A DNA stretch of 64,000 nucleotides from Hoylesella buccalis ATCC 35310 (GTDB taxonomy: Bacteria; Bacteroidota; Bacteroidia; Bacteroidales; Bacteroidaceae). The notes under the pieces were generated by a model. It was not told the DNA's origin, did no database searches, and was given only the letters and a program-made list of their open reading frames with translations. The stretch covers positions 2,356,001 through 2,420,000 of the forward strand of contig NZ_CP102287.1 in the NCBI RefSeq assembly GCF_025151385.1. Direction: 5' to 3'. Below are positions 17,547 to 26,869 of this stretch, one piece after another (within the stretch, counting starts at the first letter, position 1; each line of letters begins with the position of its first letter). The position numbers and the translations under genes are program-made.

Positions 17547-19133
17547 ATGATACGCAAATTTGATTTCCTCATTATAGGCGGCGGAGTAGCAGGCATGAGC
17601 TTTGCACTTAAAGTTGCCAACAGTGGGAAAGGTAAAGTGGCCTTGGTATGCAAGACTACGCTGGACGAAACCAACACGTCCAAAGCACAAGGTGGCATCG
17701 CTTCGGTGACCAATTTGAAGGTAGACAACTTCGACAAACACATCGAGGACACGATGATTGCAGGCGATTTCATCTCCGACCGCAAGGCGGTTGAACATGT
17801 TGTGCGCAACGCTCCCAAGGCCATTGACGACTTGGTGAAGTGGGGAGTCAACTTCGACAAGACCCCAGAAGGCCAATTCGACTTGCATCGGGAGGGCGGA
17901 CACAGCGAATTCAGAATATTACACCACAAGGATGACACGGGCTTTGAAATTCAAAGAGGATTGATGGATGCCGTGAGAGCCAACAAGAATATCACCGTGT
18001 TGGAAAACCATTTCGCTGTTGAAATCATCACCCAGCACCATTTGGGCATTGAGGTGACGCGCAAAACGCCCGACATCGAGTGCTACGGCGCATACGTCTT
18101 GGATCCCGACACCCATAAGATAGACACCTTCTTGAGCCGCGTCACCTTGATGGCAACGGGCGGAACGGGCGCCGTGTATGCCACCACGTCCAATCCAAAC
18201 ATCGCCACGGGCGATGGCATTGCCATGGTTTATCGGGCCAAGGGAACGGTCAAGGACATGGAGTTCGTGCAGTTTCACCCCACGGTGCTTTACAATCCGG
18301 CCGAAACTCACCCCGCCTTTCTCATCACCGAGGCCATGCGAGGTTACGGTGGCGTGCTGCGTTTGCCCAATGGTGAGGAGTTTATGCAGAAGTACGACAA
18401 ACGATTGTCACTGGCTCCGCGTGACATTGTGGCCCGCGCCATTGACAGAGAGATGAAGCTTCACGGCCTTAATCACGTTTGTTTGGACGTCACTCACAAA
18501 GATGCGGAGGAGACCAAAAAGCACTTTCCGCACATCTATGCCAAGTGTCTCACCATAGGTGTCGACATCACCAAGGAGTACATCCCCGTCTGTCCCAGCG
18601 CACATTACATGTGTGGAGGCATCAAGGTTGACCTCAACGGCGAGAGTTCCATACACCGGCTCTATGCAGTAGGCGAATGCTCATGCACCGGTTTGCATGG
18701 TGGAAACCGCTTGGCCAGCAACTCACTCATCGAGGCTGTGGTCTATGCTAAGTCGGCTGCCGAGCATGCCGTGCGTGTCATCGACGACTATCAGTTCAAC
18801 GACAAGGTGCCAGAATGGAATGATGAAGGCACAATGAGCAACGAAGAGAAGGTGCTTATCGCCCAAGACGAGCGCGAAGTGGGACAAATCATGTCCAACT
18901 ATGTGGGCATCGTGCGGAGCGACCTGCGCCTACATCGTGCTTGGAAACGCCTCGACCTGCTCTACGAGGAGACCGAAGAGCTGTTCAAACGCGTCAAAGC
19001 CACCAGAGATATCTGCGAGCTGCGCAACATCATCAACGTGGGTTACCTCATTACACGGCAGGCCATCGAGCGCAAAGAGAGCCGAGGACTGCACTATACG
19101 GTAGACTATCCCAAACATGCCTACGACCTCTGA
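17547..19133 (+). CDS. nadB: L-aspartate oxidase
   Basis: A flavoprotein that oxidises L-aspartate to iminoaspartate, the first step of de novo NAD synthesis. The 528-residue product has the FAD-binding motif IIGGGVAGMSFAL at the N-terminus, SKAQGGIASV, the active-site block HREGGHSEFRILHHKDDTG, MATGGTGAVY, VQFHPTVLY and the C-terminal FAD block GLHGGNRLASNSLIEAVVY. It is the first gene of nadB-nadA-nadC, with nadA starting 21 bases after its stop. Its promoter is carried by the 77-bp repeat. Confidence 0.97.
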   Translation: MIRKFDFLIIGGGVAGMSFALKVANSGKGKVALVCKTTLDETNTSKAQGGIASVTNLKVDNFDKHIEDTMIAGDFISDRKAVEHVVRNAPKAIDDLVKWGVNFDKTPEGQFDLHREGGHSEFRILHHKDDTGFEIQRGLMDAVRANKNITVLENHFAVEIITQHHLGIEVTRKTPDIECYGAYVLDPDTHKIDTFLSRVTLMATGGTGAVYATTSNPNIATGDGIAMVYRAKGTVKDMEFVQFHPTVLYNPAETHPAFLITEAMRGYGGVLRLPNGEEFMQKYDKRLSLAPRDIVARAIDREMKLHGLNHVCLDVTHKDAEETKKHFPHIYAKCLTIGVDITKEYIPVCPSAHYMCGGIKVDLNGESSIHRLYAVGECSCTGLHGGNRLASNSLIEAVVYAKSAAEHAVRVIDDYQFNDKVPEWNDEGTMSNEEKVLIAQDEREVGQIMSNYVGIVRSDLRLHRAWKRLDLLYEETEELFKRVKATRDICELRNIINVGYLITRQAIERKESRGLHYTVDYPKHAYDL

Positions 19134-19154
19134 TAGGCACTTATACAATACATT

Positions 19155-20147
19155 ATGATTAAACAAGAATGGAAGGAAAAAGGCTTTGTCAACGAGCCTA
19201 TCCCAGAAGGAACAGACATCAAGGCTGAGATACGCCGGATGTGCAAAGAAAAGAATGCCATCATCATGGCGCACTATTACACAGAGAGCGACGTTCAAGA
19301 CATCGCCGACTTCGTGGGAGACAGCTTGGCACTGGCGCAAAAGGCTGCCACCACTGATGCTGAGATTATCGTCATGTGCGGCGTTCACTTCATGGGCGAG
19401 ACCAATAAGATACTCTGTCCCGACAAGAAAGTGCTGGTTCCCGACCTCAACGCCTCGTGTTCACTGGCCGAGAGTTGTCCGGCCGACGAGTTCAAGCAGT
19501 TTGTTGAGGCGCATCCCGACCACACCGTGATTAGTTATGTCAACACCACCGCTGCCACAAAGGCCGTCACCGACGTAGTGGTAACCAGCAGCAACGCACG
19601 CCAAATCGTTGAATCATTCCCCAAAGACACCCCGATTATCTTCGGTCCCGACGAGAATTTGGGCGGATACATCAACAGTCTGACCGGCCGTAACATGCTG
19701 CTTTGGAAGGGTGCCTGCCATGTGCACGAGAAGTTTTCGGTGGAAAAGATTCTCCAACTCAAGGCCGAACATCCCGGTGCCAAAATCTTAGCACACCCCG
19801 AATGCAAAGGACCTGTGGTTAAATTGGCCGACAAAGTGGGCAGCACGGCGGCCTTGTTGAAATACAGCATCACCGATGATGCGAAAGAATTTATCGTGGC
19901 CACCGAGAGCGGAATCCTGCATGAGATGCAGAAATCGGCTCCGCAGAAAACATTCATACCAGCTCCTCCCAACGACAGCACCTGCGCTTGCAACGAGTGC
20001 AACTACATGAAACTCATCAACATGCGCAAGCTATACAACTGTTTGAAGTATGAATGGCCCACCATAGAGGTTCCCGCTGACGTGGCCCGAAAGGCCATTC
20101 GCCCCATCAACCGCATGTTGGAGATATCCAAGAAGTTGGGACTCTGA
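19155..20147 (+). CDS. nadA: Quinolinate synthase
   Basis: A [4Fe-4S] enzyme that condenses iminoaspartate with dihydroxyacetone phosphate to quinolinate. The 330-residue product has the start block IMAHYYTESDVQDIADFVGD, cluster cysteines in IVMCGVHFMGET, HPECKGPV and STCACNECNYMKL, and the substrate block LVPDLNASCSLAESCP. It lies between nadB and nadC and acts directly on the NadB product, so cotranscription makes biochemical sense. Confidence 0.97.
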   Translation: MIKQEWKEKGFVNEPIPEGTDIKAEIRRMCKEKNAIIMAHYYTESDVQDIADFVGDSLALAQKAATTDAEIIVMCGVHFMGETNKILCPDKKVLVPDLNASCSLAESCPADEFKQFVEAHPDHTVISYVNTTAATKAVTDVVVTSSNARQIVESFPKDTPIIFGPDENLGGYINSLTGRNMLLWKGACHVHEKFSVEKILQLKAEHPGAKILAHPECKGPVVKLADKVGSTAALLKYSITDDAKEFIVATESGILHEMQKSAPQKTFIPAPPNDSTCACNECNYMKLINMRKLYNCLKYEWPTIEVPADVARKAIRPINRMLEISKKLGL

Positions 20148-20212
20148 CCGTTTTTCACACGACTATATGCCAGTCAACTCATCATTTTTCATCATCACAA
20201 AATCAAGAAATC

Positions 20213-21085
20213 ATGCTCTCCGTACAAGAATTGAACGACAAATTGTTTGACCTCGCCTTCAGTGAAGACATTGGTGACGGCGATCACACCACGCTGTGCT
20301 GCATCCCCGCCGATGCCATGGGCGAATGTAAGCTACTCATCAAAGAGGAAGGAATATTGGCTGGCGCAGACATAGCCCAAGAGGTGTTCCATCGTTTTGA
20401 TCCCAACTTGGAGGTCGAGATACACATTCCGGATGGCTCGCACGTCCACCCTGGCGACATCGTGCTGACGGTTAAAGGGCGCGAGCGGAGCCTCTTGCAG
20501 ACCGAGCGATTGGTGTTGAACATCCTGCAACGCATGAGCGGCATCGCCACCATGACGCACCGCTACCAGCAAGCCTTGATTGAGGCTGGCACAAAGACAC
20601 GCGTGCTGGATACAAGAAAAACCACACCGGGCATGCGCATGCTCGAGAAAGAGGCGGTGAAGATAGGCGGGGGCATGAATCATCGTATCGGACTGTTCGA
20701 CATGATTCTGCTCAAAGACAACCATATTGACTTTTGTGGGGGCGTTCGCAACGCCATCTCGCGTGCCAAGAAGTACTGCAAAGAGCATGGAAAGGACCTG
20801 AAGATAGAGTGTGAGGTGCGCAATTTCCAAGAGTTGGACGAGGCATTAGCCGAGGGATGCGACCGCATCATGTTCGACAACTTCACGCCCGAGCAGACCC
20901 GCCAGGCCGTAGAAAAGGTCAACGGACGCTGCGAAACCGAATCGAGTGGCGGCATCACGTTCGACACCATGATTCCATACGCCAAAGCGGGGGTTGACTT
21001 CATCTCCTTTGGCGCACTCACTCACAGCGTGAAGGGACTGGACATGAGCCTGAAAGCCGCTGGAAGTGACAAGCTCAAAATCTAA
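20213..21085 (+). CDS. nadC: Nicotinate-nucleotide pyrophosphorylase (carboxylating)
   Basis: Converts quinolinate and PRPP to nicotinate mononucleotide with loss of CO2, completing the de novo NAD branch. The 290-residue product shows EDIGDGDHTT, LNILQRMSGIAT, TRKTTPGMRMLEKEAVKIGG (quinolinate/PRPP binding), HRIGLFDMILLKDNH and FDNFTPEQ. It is the last gene of nadBAC and is followed by an intrinsic terminator. Confidence 0.97.
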   Translation: MLSVQELNDKLFDLAFSEDIGDGDHTTLCCIPADAMGECKLLIKEEGILAGADIAQEVFHRFDPNLEVEIHIPDGSHVHPGDIVLTVKGRERSLLQTERLVLNILQRMSGIATMTHRYQQALIEAGTKTRVLDTRKTTPGMRMLEKEAVKIGGGMNHRIGLFDMILLKDNHIDFCGGVRNAISRAKKYCKEHGKDLKIECEVRNFQELDEALAEGCDRIMFDNFTPEQTRQAVEKVNGRCETESSGGITFDTMIPYAKAGVDFISFGALTHSVKGLDMSLKAAGSDKLKI

Positions 21086-21349
21086 CAAAACTGACTTGAA
21101 GCGCCAGCCTCAGCAGATTTTGAGCTGATGATTTGTATCTAAAAACACTGGTGGAAGCCGATTGGTTTCGCAGCTGATGAAATCAAATATCCCAGCTGTT
21201 GAAACCAAACACCTCAATTGCAGAAACCAAAGGGCGCAGCCGGTAAAATCAACGACCGCACCCTTTGATTTTCGATCTCAATCACTTTGACATCCAATCC
21301 ACATGGCTTTTGCCTTTCAAAGTCAATGACTTTTCCACTCAATGGCATT

Positions 21350-21367
21350 GCCTTTGAAAGGCTTTTC
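21350..21367 (+). terminator. Intrinsic terminator of the nadBAC operon
   Basis: GCCTTTGAAAGGC (21350-21362) forms a compact hairpin followed by TTTTC. An earlier GCCTTTCAAAG near 21311 can pair with the same arm, giving an alternative longer stem. The rest of the 21086-21402 gap contains several scattered GAAACCAA-like words but no recognisable gene. Confidence 0.7.
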
Positions 21368-21402
21368 TTAATATTTTGACTCATAATTCATTACACCCGC
21401 AT

Positions 21403-22371
21403 TCAAGACAGTGTTGACGTGCGGCTGTGTTGGTTCATTTCTTTCGGACTCACATAACAGCCATTCACCTTTAAAGGCTCCAGATGCAAAGCGATGTGGG
21501 TATGCTCACCAAATTGCTCGCGCAACCGTTTTTCGATGCGGGTGGCCTTCTCATGCGCCTCATAGAGCGACATCTCGCCCGGCATTCGCACGTGCATCTC
21601 AATGGCTATCTTGTTACCAAGCCGGCGCGTGCGCAGGTTGTGGATGTCCGCCACACCCTCCTCCTCGGCCGCCAGTGCCACCATTTGCGCCTCAACGTCT
21701 TCGGGCAAACTACTCTCCAACAGTTCATTGGTGGCCTGAACAATTAGTCCGTAGGCCGCTTTCAAGATGAAGAAGCTCACGATGATGGCCGCGAGCGGGT
21801 CTAGTACCGCCCACTGCGCACCCAAGAGAATGGCGCCACCAATACCGAAGGCCGTTCCGATGGACGACAGGGCATCCGACCGATGGTGCCAGGCATTGGC
21901 CCGCACGGCCTGGGAGCCTACCTCGCGCCCTATCTTTTCGGTAAACCGATAGGCCCACTCCTTCAGCGCGATACTCACGATGGCCGCAATGAAGGCTATC
22001 ATTCCCGGCGACTTCAGTTGCTCACCGTTGATGACAGCCCACGTTTTGGTTAAGCCGTTGTAGCAAATCATCGCCCCCACGCCCATCAAGGCTATGCCGA
22101 TGAGGGCGGTGGCCAGCGTCTCGTATTTGCCATGCCCATAGTCGTGGTCCTCGTCTTGCGGCTTGTTGCCGAGCTTAACGAACAGCAACACCACGATGTC
22201 GGTCATGAAGTCAGACAGCGAGTGCACGGCATCAGCTATCATGGCAGCCGATCCGCCCAAGATTCCAGCCGTGAACTTGAGCGCCAGCAACACAGCATTG
22301 ATGATGCTGCCGGCAATGGTGACACGGTAAATGGACTGTTCTCGCTGACGGTCGGAATCGGATTTTTCCAT
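21403..22371 (-). CDS. Cation diffusion facilitator (Zn2+/Fe2+-type) transporter
   Basis: An inner-membrane proton-coupled antiporter exporting divalent metal. From ATG 22371 the product has 322 residues, six membrane segments and a cytoplasmic C-terminal domain (from about 215; DIHNLRTRRLGNKIAIEMHV). The transport site is visible as two HxxxD pairs: His50/Asp54 in TM2 (DAVHSLSD) and His161/Asp165 in TM5 (WHHRSDALSS). A histidine/acidic loop DEDHDYGHGKYET follows TM2. A TTG start at 22404 would add 11 residues but overlaps the promoter -7 box. It is convergent with nadC. Confidence 0.93.
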   Translation of the reverse strand: MEKSDSDRQREQSIYRVTIAGSIINAVLLALKFTAGILGGSAAMIADAVHSLSDFMTDIVVLLFVKLGNKPQDEDHDYGHGKYETLATALIGIALMGVGAMICYNGLTKTWAVINGEQLKSPGMIAFIAAIVSIALKEWAYRFTEKIGREVGSQAVRANAWHHRSDALSSIGTAFGIGGAILLGAQWAVLDPLAAIIVSFFILKAAYGLIVQATNELLESSLPEDVEAQMVALAAEEEGVADIHNLRTRRLGNKIAIEMHVRMPGEMSLYEAHEKATRIEKRLREQFGEHTHIALHLEPLKVNGCYVSPKEMNQHSRTSTLS

Positions 22372-22401
22372 CAATGTTTTAAAAATAAAGGGTTGCTCCG
22401 G

Positions 22402-22409
22402 CAAATATA
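22402..22409 (-). promoter_or_regulatory. -7 promoter element of the CDF transporter
   Basis: TATATTTG on the minus strand matches TAnnTTTG and lies 30 bases upstream of ATG 22371, which decides the start in favour of that ATG. Confidence 0.55.
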
Positions 22410-22556
22410 GTGATTTTTAACTACACGCTGTGTACACCTTTAGAATATCTGCAAAATAACATGATGCTCAATCTTATGTTCTGATGTAGGTGGAGGCTCA
22501 CTCACTTGAAACTCACTTTAAACGATTGATCGTTTATTTTTTTTTAGGGTAACCCG

Positions 22557-22586
22557 TTGTTTTTCTGGTTTTTATATTTAATTTTG
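22557..22586 (+). promoter_or_regulatory. Promoter of the BspA-like gene
   Basis: A TTG at 22557-22559 and TAATTTTG at 22579-22586 are 19 bases apart. The coding start is at 22778, giving a long leader of about 185 bases in which I recognise no riboswitch. The remainder of 22410-22777 shows no gene. Confidence 0.5.
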
Positions 22587-22777
22587 TATTCGTATTCACC
22601 TTCTGCGACACGCAACTGGTATGGCTGAGGTGAGATTTTCGATGCAGGAACATCATCTGTTCACGAAAAGATGAATGTGTACTGCAATCCGCAATTGATA
22701 GTTATTCACGGTCACGAGTTTGCCCAAGCCCCTCCCTTTGGGAAACAAGACCTTCTTATTCATTCAAAACCATCATC

Positions 22778-24298
22778 ATGAGAAATTATCTACTTTCACT
22801 CCTCGTTGCTCTTTTGGCGGTCACGGGTAGCCTGCCTGTGGCAGCACAAGAGGCTTATGCCGTATTAACACCTGACGACGGGACGCTCACTTTCTATTAT
22901 GACAATCAGTACACCCACTTCCTTCAGAATCACGAACGCATCTACGATATGCCCAAACCCGGGGAGAAACCCATTTGGGCAGGTGATAATTATGCACGCC
23001 TATACCAGGAAAATATCAAGCATGTTGTGTTCGACATTTCCTTTTCCGAGTACCGTCCCATCAGCACCCGCTCTTGGTTCGCATATTGCATCAATTTGCA
23101 GGACATCGAGGGCATACGGAACCTTAATACCGAAAACGTCACTGACATGAGCCGCATGTTCACTGGCTGCGAGGCATTGGCATCGCTCGATGTGAGCAAC
23201 TTCAATACCAAAAACGTCACCAACATGAGCTTCATGTTCTCTTTCTGCAAGGCATTGACATCGCTCGATGTGAGCAAATTCAAAACCCAAAATGTCACCA
23301 ACATGGCGTTGATGTTCTCTGGTTGCGAGGAATTGGCATCGCTTGATGTGAGCAACTTCAAAACCCAAAATGTCACCAACATGGGCTTCATGTTCTCTTT
23401 CTGCAAGGCATTGACATCACTCAATGTGAGCAACTTCAAAACCCAAAATGTCACCAACATGGCGTTGATGTTCTCTGGTTGCGAGGCATTGACATCGCTT
23501 GATGTGAGCAAATTCAATACCCAAAACGTAACCAGCATGAGCGGCATGTTCGAAGGCTGCGAGGCATTGACATCGCTCGATGTGAGCAAATTCAATACCC
23601 AAAACGTCACTGACATGGGCAGCATGTTCTCTAGATGCGAGGCATTGATATCGCTCGACCTAAGCAACTTTAACACCCAAAACGTCACCAGCATGGGCAG
23701 TATATTCTCTGGCTGCAAGGCATTGACATCGCTCGATGTGAGTAAATTCAACACCGAAAACGTCACCAACATGGCGTGGATGTTCTCTCACTGCGAGGCA
23801 TTGACATCACTCGACCTAAGCAACTTTAACACCGAAAACGTCACCAGCATGGGCAGCATGTTCTCTGGCTGCAAGGCATTGACATCGCTCGATGTGAGTA
23901 AATTCAACACCGAAAACGTCACCAACATGGCGTGGATGTTCTCTGGCTGCGAGGCATTGACATCGCTCGATGTAAGCAAATTCAAAACAGAAAACGTCAC
24001 CGACATGAGATGGATGTTCATTGGTTGCAAGGCATTGACATCGCTCGACCTGAGCAAATTCAAAGCAGAAAACGTCACCGACATGAGATGGATGTTCTAT
24101 GACTGCGAGTCCCTGACCACTATTTTCTGCAACAGTAACTGGAATGTTGGTCGTCCTGTTAATGATAAATCTATGTTTGAAAACTGTACGAAGCTGAAAG
24201 GTACCTACACTTCGTTCAACGCAAACAAAATCGGCATTGAGATGGCTAACCCCACCACGGGTTACTTCACAAGCAAAACCACAGGTATTGACCATTGA
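22778..24298 (+). CDS. BspA-like/DUF285 repeat surface protein (C-terminus frameshifted)
   Basis: The 506-residue product has a signal peptide (cleavage near VAAQ) and a short unique N-domain. It then has 13 tandem 26-residue units from about residue 119 to 456, each of the form NVTxMxxMFxxCxALTSLDxSxF. These are DUF285-type leucine-rich-like repeats, as in BspA-family adhesins that bind host or bacterial surfaces. The frame ends in TTGIDH-stop, but the next reading phase continues at once into a typical Prevotella C-terminal tail (24294-24410). The mature end has therefore probably been lost by a one-base gain or two-base loss near 24292. It has its own promoter upstream and a hairpin downstream. 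Confidence 0.88.
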   Translation: MRNYLLSLLVALLAVTGSLPVAAQEAYAVLTPDDGTLTFYYDNQYTHFLQNHERIYDMPKPGEKPIWAGDNYARLYQENIKHVVFDISFSEYRPISTRSWFAYCINLQDIEGIRNLNTENVTDMSRMFTGCEALASLDVSNFNTKNVTNMSFMFSFCKALTSLDVSKFKTQNVTNMALMFSGCEELASLDVSNFKTQNVTNMGFMFSFCKALTSLNVSNFKTQNVTNMALMFSGCEALTSLDVSKFNTQNVTSMSGMFEGCEALTSLDVSKFNTQNVTDMGSMFSRCEALISLDLSNFNTQNVTSMGSIFSGCKALTSLDVSKFNTENVTNMAWMFSHCEALTSLDLSNFNTENVTSMGSMFSGCKALTSLDVSKFNTENVTNMAWMFSGCEALTSLDVSKFKTENVTDMRWMFIGCKALTSLDLSKFKAENVTDMRWMFYDCESLTTIFCNSNWNVGRPVNDKSMFENCTKLKGTYTSFNANKIGIEMANPTTGYFTSKTTGIDH

Positions 24299-24410
24299 AG
24301 ACTTACAACCAGGAAGTCGAGGGAAAATATACGACCTCAGTGGCAGTCGTGTGAACGAGAGCTATAAAGGCATTGTCATTAAAAACGGAAAGAAATATAT
24401 TCAGAAATAG
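24294..24410 (+). other. Out-of-frame C-terminal tail of the BspA-like gene
   Basis: In the phase one base off the BspA-like frame the sequence encodes IEDLQPGSRGKIYDLSGSRV, then NESYKGIVIKNGKKYIQK and a TAG stop. Tails of the form IYDLxGxxV...GIYIxNGKKxxxK close many Prevotella secreted proteins. The tail has no start of its own, so it is a displaced part of the upstream gene. Confidence 0.8.
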
Positions 24411-24433
24411 AAGTTTTATCCCAACCTAACAAA

Positions 24434-24477
24434 ACACTCCACTCCACCCTCCTATAGGAGAGACGGAGTGGAGTGCT
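24434..24477 (+). terminator. Hairpin after the BspA-like gene
   Basis: CACTCCACTCC (24435-24445) pairs perfectly with GGAGTGGAGTG (24465-24475). There is only a short T-run after it, but the gene downstream is convergent, so a bidirectional terminator is likely. Confidence 0.65.
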
Positions 24478-24592
24478 TCGAATGGTTCAAACAACGACTG
24501 GAGATAAATTTCAGGAGCATCACACCATTTTCCAAATATGTTTCGGAGCGTGATAAATCTCGCCCCTACGGGTGACACCGATTATCCTTAAT

Positions 24593-26869
24593 TCAGTAGG
24601 GGTAAGTAAATTCTTCTAAGAAACAACCATCGTAGGGGAGAAATGCGAAGGGTGTCATCAGTCTGGTTCTCTCGAAAGCTTTGAGTTCCTCACAACGGGA
24701 GATGTATGGGGCGATGCGCTCGGCATTGTCGTGTGCAAATTCCGCGAGTCGCATCATGGCTCGGTATTGTCGCGAAGCAGGACGCACGGAAGGGTTGCTA
24801 AGGTCGTGATATACCCCGATGGTGCCGTCCCACCCTTTCTCATACCACGAATCCTGCGGGATAAAAGCTAGGGCGTAAAGGCTTTTCTGCTTCAACGAGA
24901 AGTCTGACGAGCGCGCACTCTCTTCCAACAGGTTGATGGCATGGCCCACGAAGTCCATGTTGCTGGTCTTAGTGCTGTCTTGCGCAGAGCTGAGACCATA
25001 CTGCGTGAGCCACCAGCAGTCGCCCAAATAACTGGCCTGATAATAGAGCGAGGCCAGTTCGTAGGCCTTTTCGAGACGCTGCTCCGATGGCCGCATGTTG
25101 CGATAGAGATGCTGCACAGCAAGAATACGACGGCAAAACTCTACTTTCCGGTTTGTGGTAAGCAGGGGCATGTAACCCTCAAACTCGTCCTCCGCTTTCT
25201 GTTTGGTCAGCCACCGCTCCGTCTCATAGCTGCGATGACGGACATAAGGCACGATGTTCTGGGTATTGAGAAAGGCCATACTCACCTTTTCAAGATAGGG
25301 AATAGCCTCGGAAAACCTCCCTCGTACCATGAGTTTGGTGCCGATAAGGTCGTTGTAATAATCGGCATCGCGATAGCATTTACCCCACACATAGCGTTGC
25401 AAAGCATCCTTGGGCTTCTTGCTGAGAAAATGCGCATAATGCTTGAGCTGCTCCACATTAACGCTGTCGAGAGCCTCGAAATACTCGCCCAAATAGTCTG
25501 AGTTCCATGGCTTGTAGGCGGCCTTGAAGTCAGGATGTCGCCAGTTGGGCATACCCCAAATGTGATTGGACTCGTTATTCATCATGCAGAGCATTGCCAT
25601 GGCCATCGTGCGGTCGCCCGATTTGAAATAGCGGGGCACCAATCCGTTGTACACGATGCGTTCTTTCACGTCGCGATAGTGGTCGTCGGTCAGCACACTG
25701 TCGGTTATATCCTGCTTCGACTTAGCATCGAGCCACTGCAATTCGGCCGCCATCCATTGGCGATACTTCCTTTTCATCGGCTCCACAAACACAGAGTTGG
25801 CCGCGTAGATGGCGCGCGCATTGTCCTTCATGCGGGGCGTTCCGTTGAGGGTAAGCGCTTTGGCGAGGTCGATTTTAGCCTGTTGATAGTCGCCCATTTG
25901 GTGCTCCAGACAACCTATGGCCGACATCCAGAGGCAGGGCGTACGGCTCTTTCCACCGGCCAGCACCTTACGGGCAAAATCGATAAACTGCCGAGCTTCG
26001 GGCTTATAAATGGGCTGCGCACCTATCTCCTTAATCCAGTTCACCTTGTCGGAATCCTCCGGATAAACTTCTTTCGAGAGCCATTCGTTGGCGTAGACAT
26101 CCTGCGTTTCCTGTAAGTTGTTCACAAAGTCCTGCACAAGATAGAGCAACGTGGGCGAATTGGGATTTTCGGCAAACACCTTGCTGATACCGGCAAGGTT
26201 GCGATAGTTGCGCACGCTGTATTGCAAACTTGCAAAGTCTTCCTGCGCAGCATAGATTTCCACTGCCTCACGACGTTGCCCAAGGCGCAGGAGACAACCC
26301 GCATAGAGGTTTTGCATCAGGTCTCGGTAGACGCTTTGTGGCAGTTTTTGTCCCTGCCGCGTCCAACAGTTCATGGCCTCGCGATATTGTTTCAGGGCGA
26401 AATGCGTGCGCATTACCATCAGCATATACTGCGCCCGAAACCTTCTTCCCTTGTATTTTCGGGCCTCAGCCTGAAGTTCTCGCATGGTGACCTGGCTCTG
26501 GGCAATTTTCTCCTTCGACGGATATTCCCAAGCGTCGTAAAAGACAGAGGCATCGATGTAGGAATTGAGCAGCCTCAGGTAGCCCATCATCTCGGTGTCT
26601 CCCCTGCGCTTGGCCACATCCATCACCACCTCCCTGCTCCATCGATAGGAAGAAAAACGGGGATCGTTGTCAACGTATTTGTTCCAAAACACGTCGGTCT
26701 CGGTTGCGAAACGATCTCCCATCAAGCTGCGATGAAACACGCTGAAAAGGTAATAGTTGTGGGTAGGCCCCTCAAATGCGCATGCCATTGCACCGAGACA
26801 GGGCATCAGGGCCAGGATCAGGGTAACTAATCCTGTCCGAAAATTAATGCTGCTGATAGATATTTTCAT
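24593..26869 (-). CDS. Secreted helical-repeat protein of unknown function
   Basis: The product has 758 residues. An N-terminal signal peptide ends near GAMAC, so it may be a lipoprotein (Cys about residue 30), and is followed by FEGPTHNYYLFSVF. The remainder is rich in paired amphipathic helices resembling TPR/SEL1-like repeats, for example GDYQQAKIDLAKALTLNGTP and RLGQRREAVEIYAAQEDF. I do not recognise a named family. Its start overlaps the end of the upstream lipoprotein gene by 26 bases, indicating translational coupling, so the two products may work together at the envelope. No enzyme motif is visible. Confidence 0.75.
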   Translation of the reverse strand: MKISISSINFRTGLVTLILALMPCLGAMACAFEGPTHNYYLFSVFHRSLMGDRFATETDVFWNKYVDNDPRFSSYRWSREVVMDVAKRRGDTEMMGYLRLLNSYIDASVFYDAWEYPSKEKIAQSQVTMRELQAEARKYKGRRFRAQYMLMVMRTHFALKQYREAMNCWTRQGQKLPQSVYRDLMQNLYAGCLLRLGQRREAVEIYAAQEDFASLQYSVRNYRNLAGISKVFAENPNSPTLLYLVQDFVNNLQETQDVYANEWLSKEVYPEDSDKVNWIKEIGAQPIYKPEARQFIDFARKVLAGGKSRTPCLWMSAIGCLEHQMGDYQQAKIDLAKALTLNGTPRMKDNARAIYAANSVFVEPMKRKYRQWMAAELQWLDAKSKQDITDSVLTDDHYRDVKERIVYNGLVPRYFKSGDRTMAMAMLCMMNNESNHIWGMPNWRHPDFKAAYKPWNSDYLGEYFEALDSVNVEQLKHYAHFLSKKPKDALQRYVWGKCYRDADYYNDLIGTKLMVRGRFSEAIPYLEKVSMAFLNTQNIVPYVRHRSYETERWLTKQKAEDEFEGYMPLLTTNRKVEFCRRILAVQHLYRNMRPSEQRLEKAYELASLYYQASYLGDCWWLTQYGLSSAQDSTKTSNMDFVGHAINLLEESARSSDFSLKQKSLYALAFIPQDSWYEKGWDGTIGVYHDLSNPSVRPASRQYRAMMRLAEFAHDNAERIAPYISRCEELKAFERTRLMTPFAFLPYDGCFLEEFTYPY

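Noticed and set aside
22372..22404. TTG start for the cation diffusion facilitator
   Set aside because: It overlaps the TATATTTG -7 box; ATG 22371 gives a normal family N-terminus.
22990..23772. Long minus-strand frame opposite the BspA-like repeats
   Set aside because: It mirrors the 78-bp repeat periodicity of the plus-strand gene and has no family features; it is an antisense shadow.
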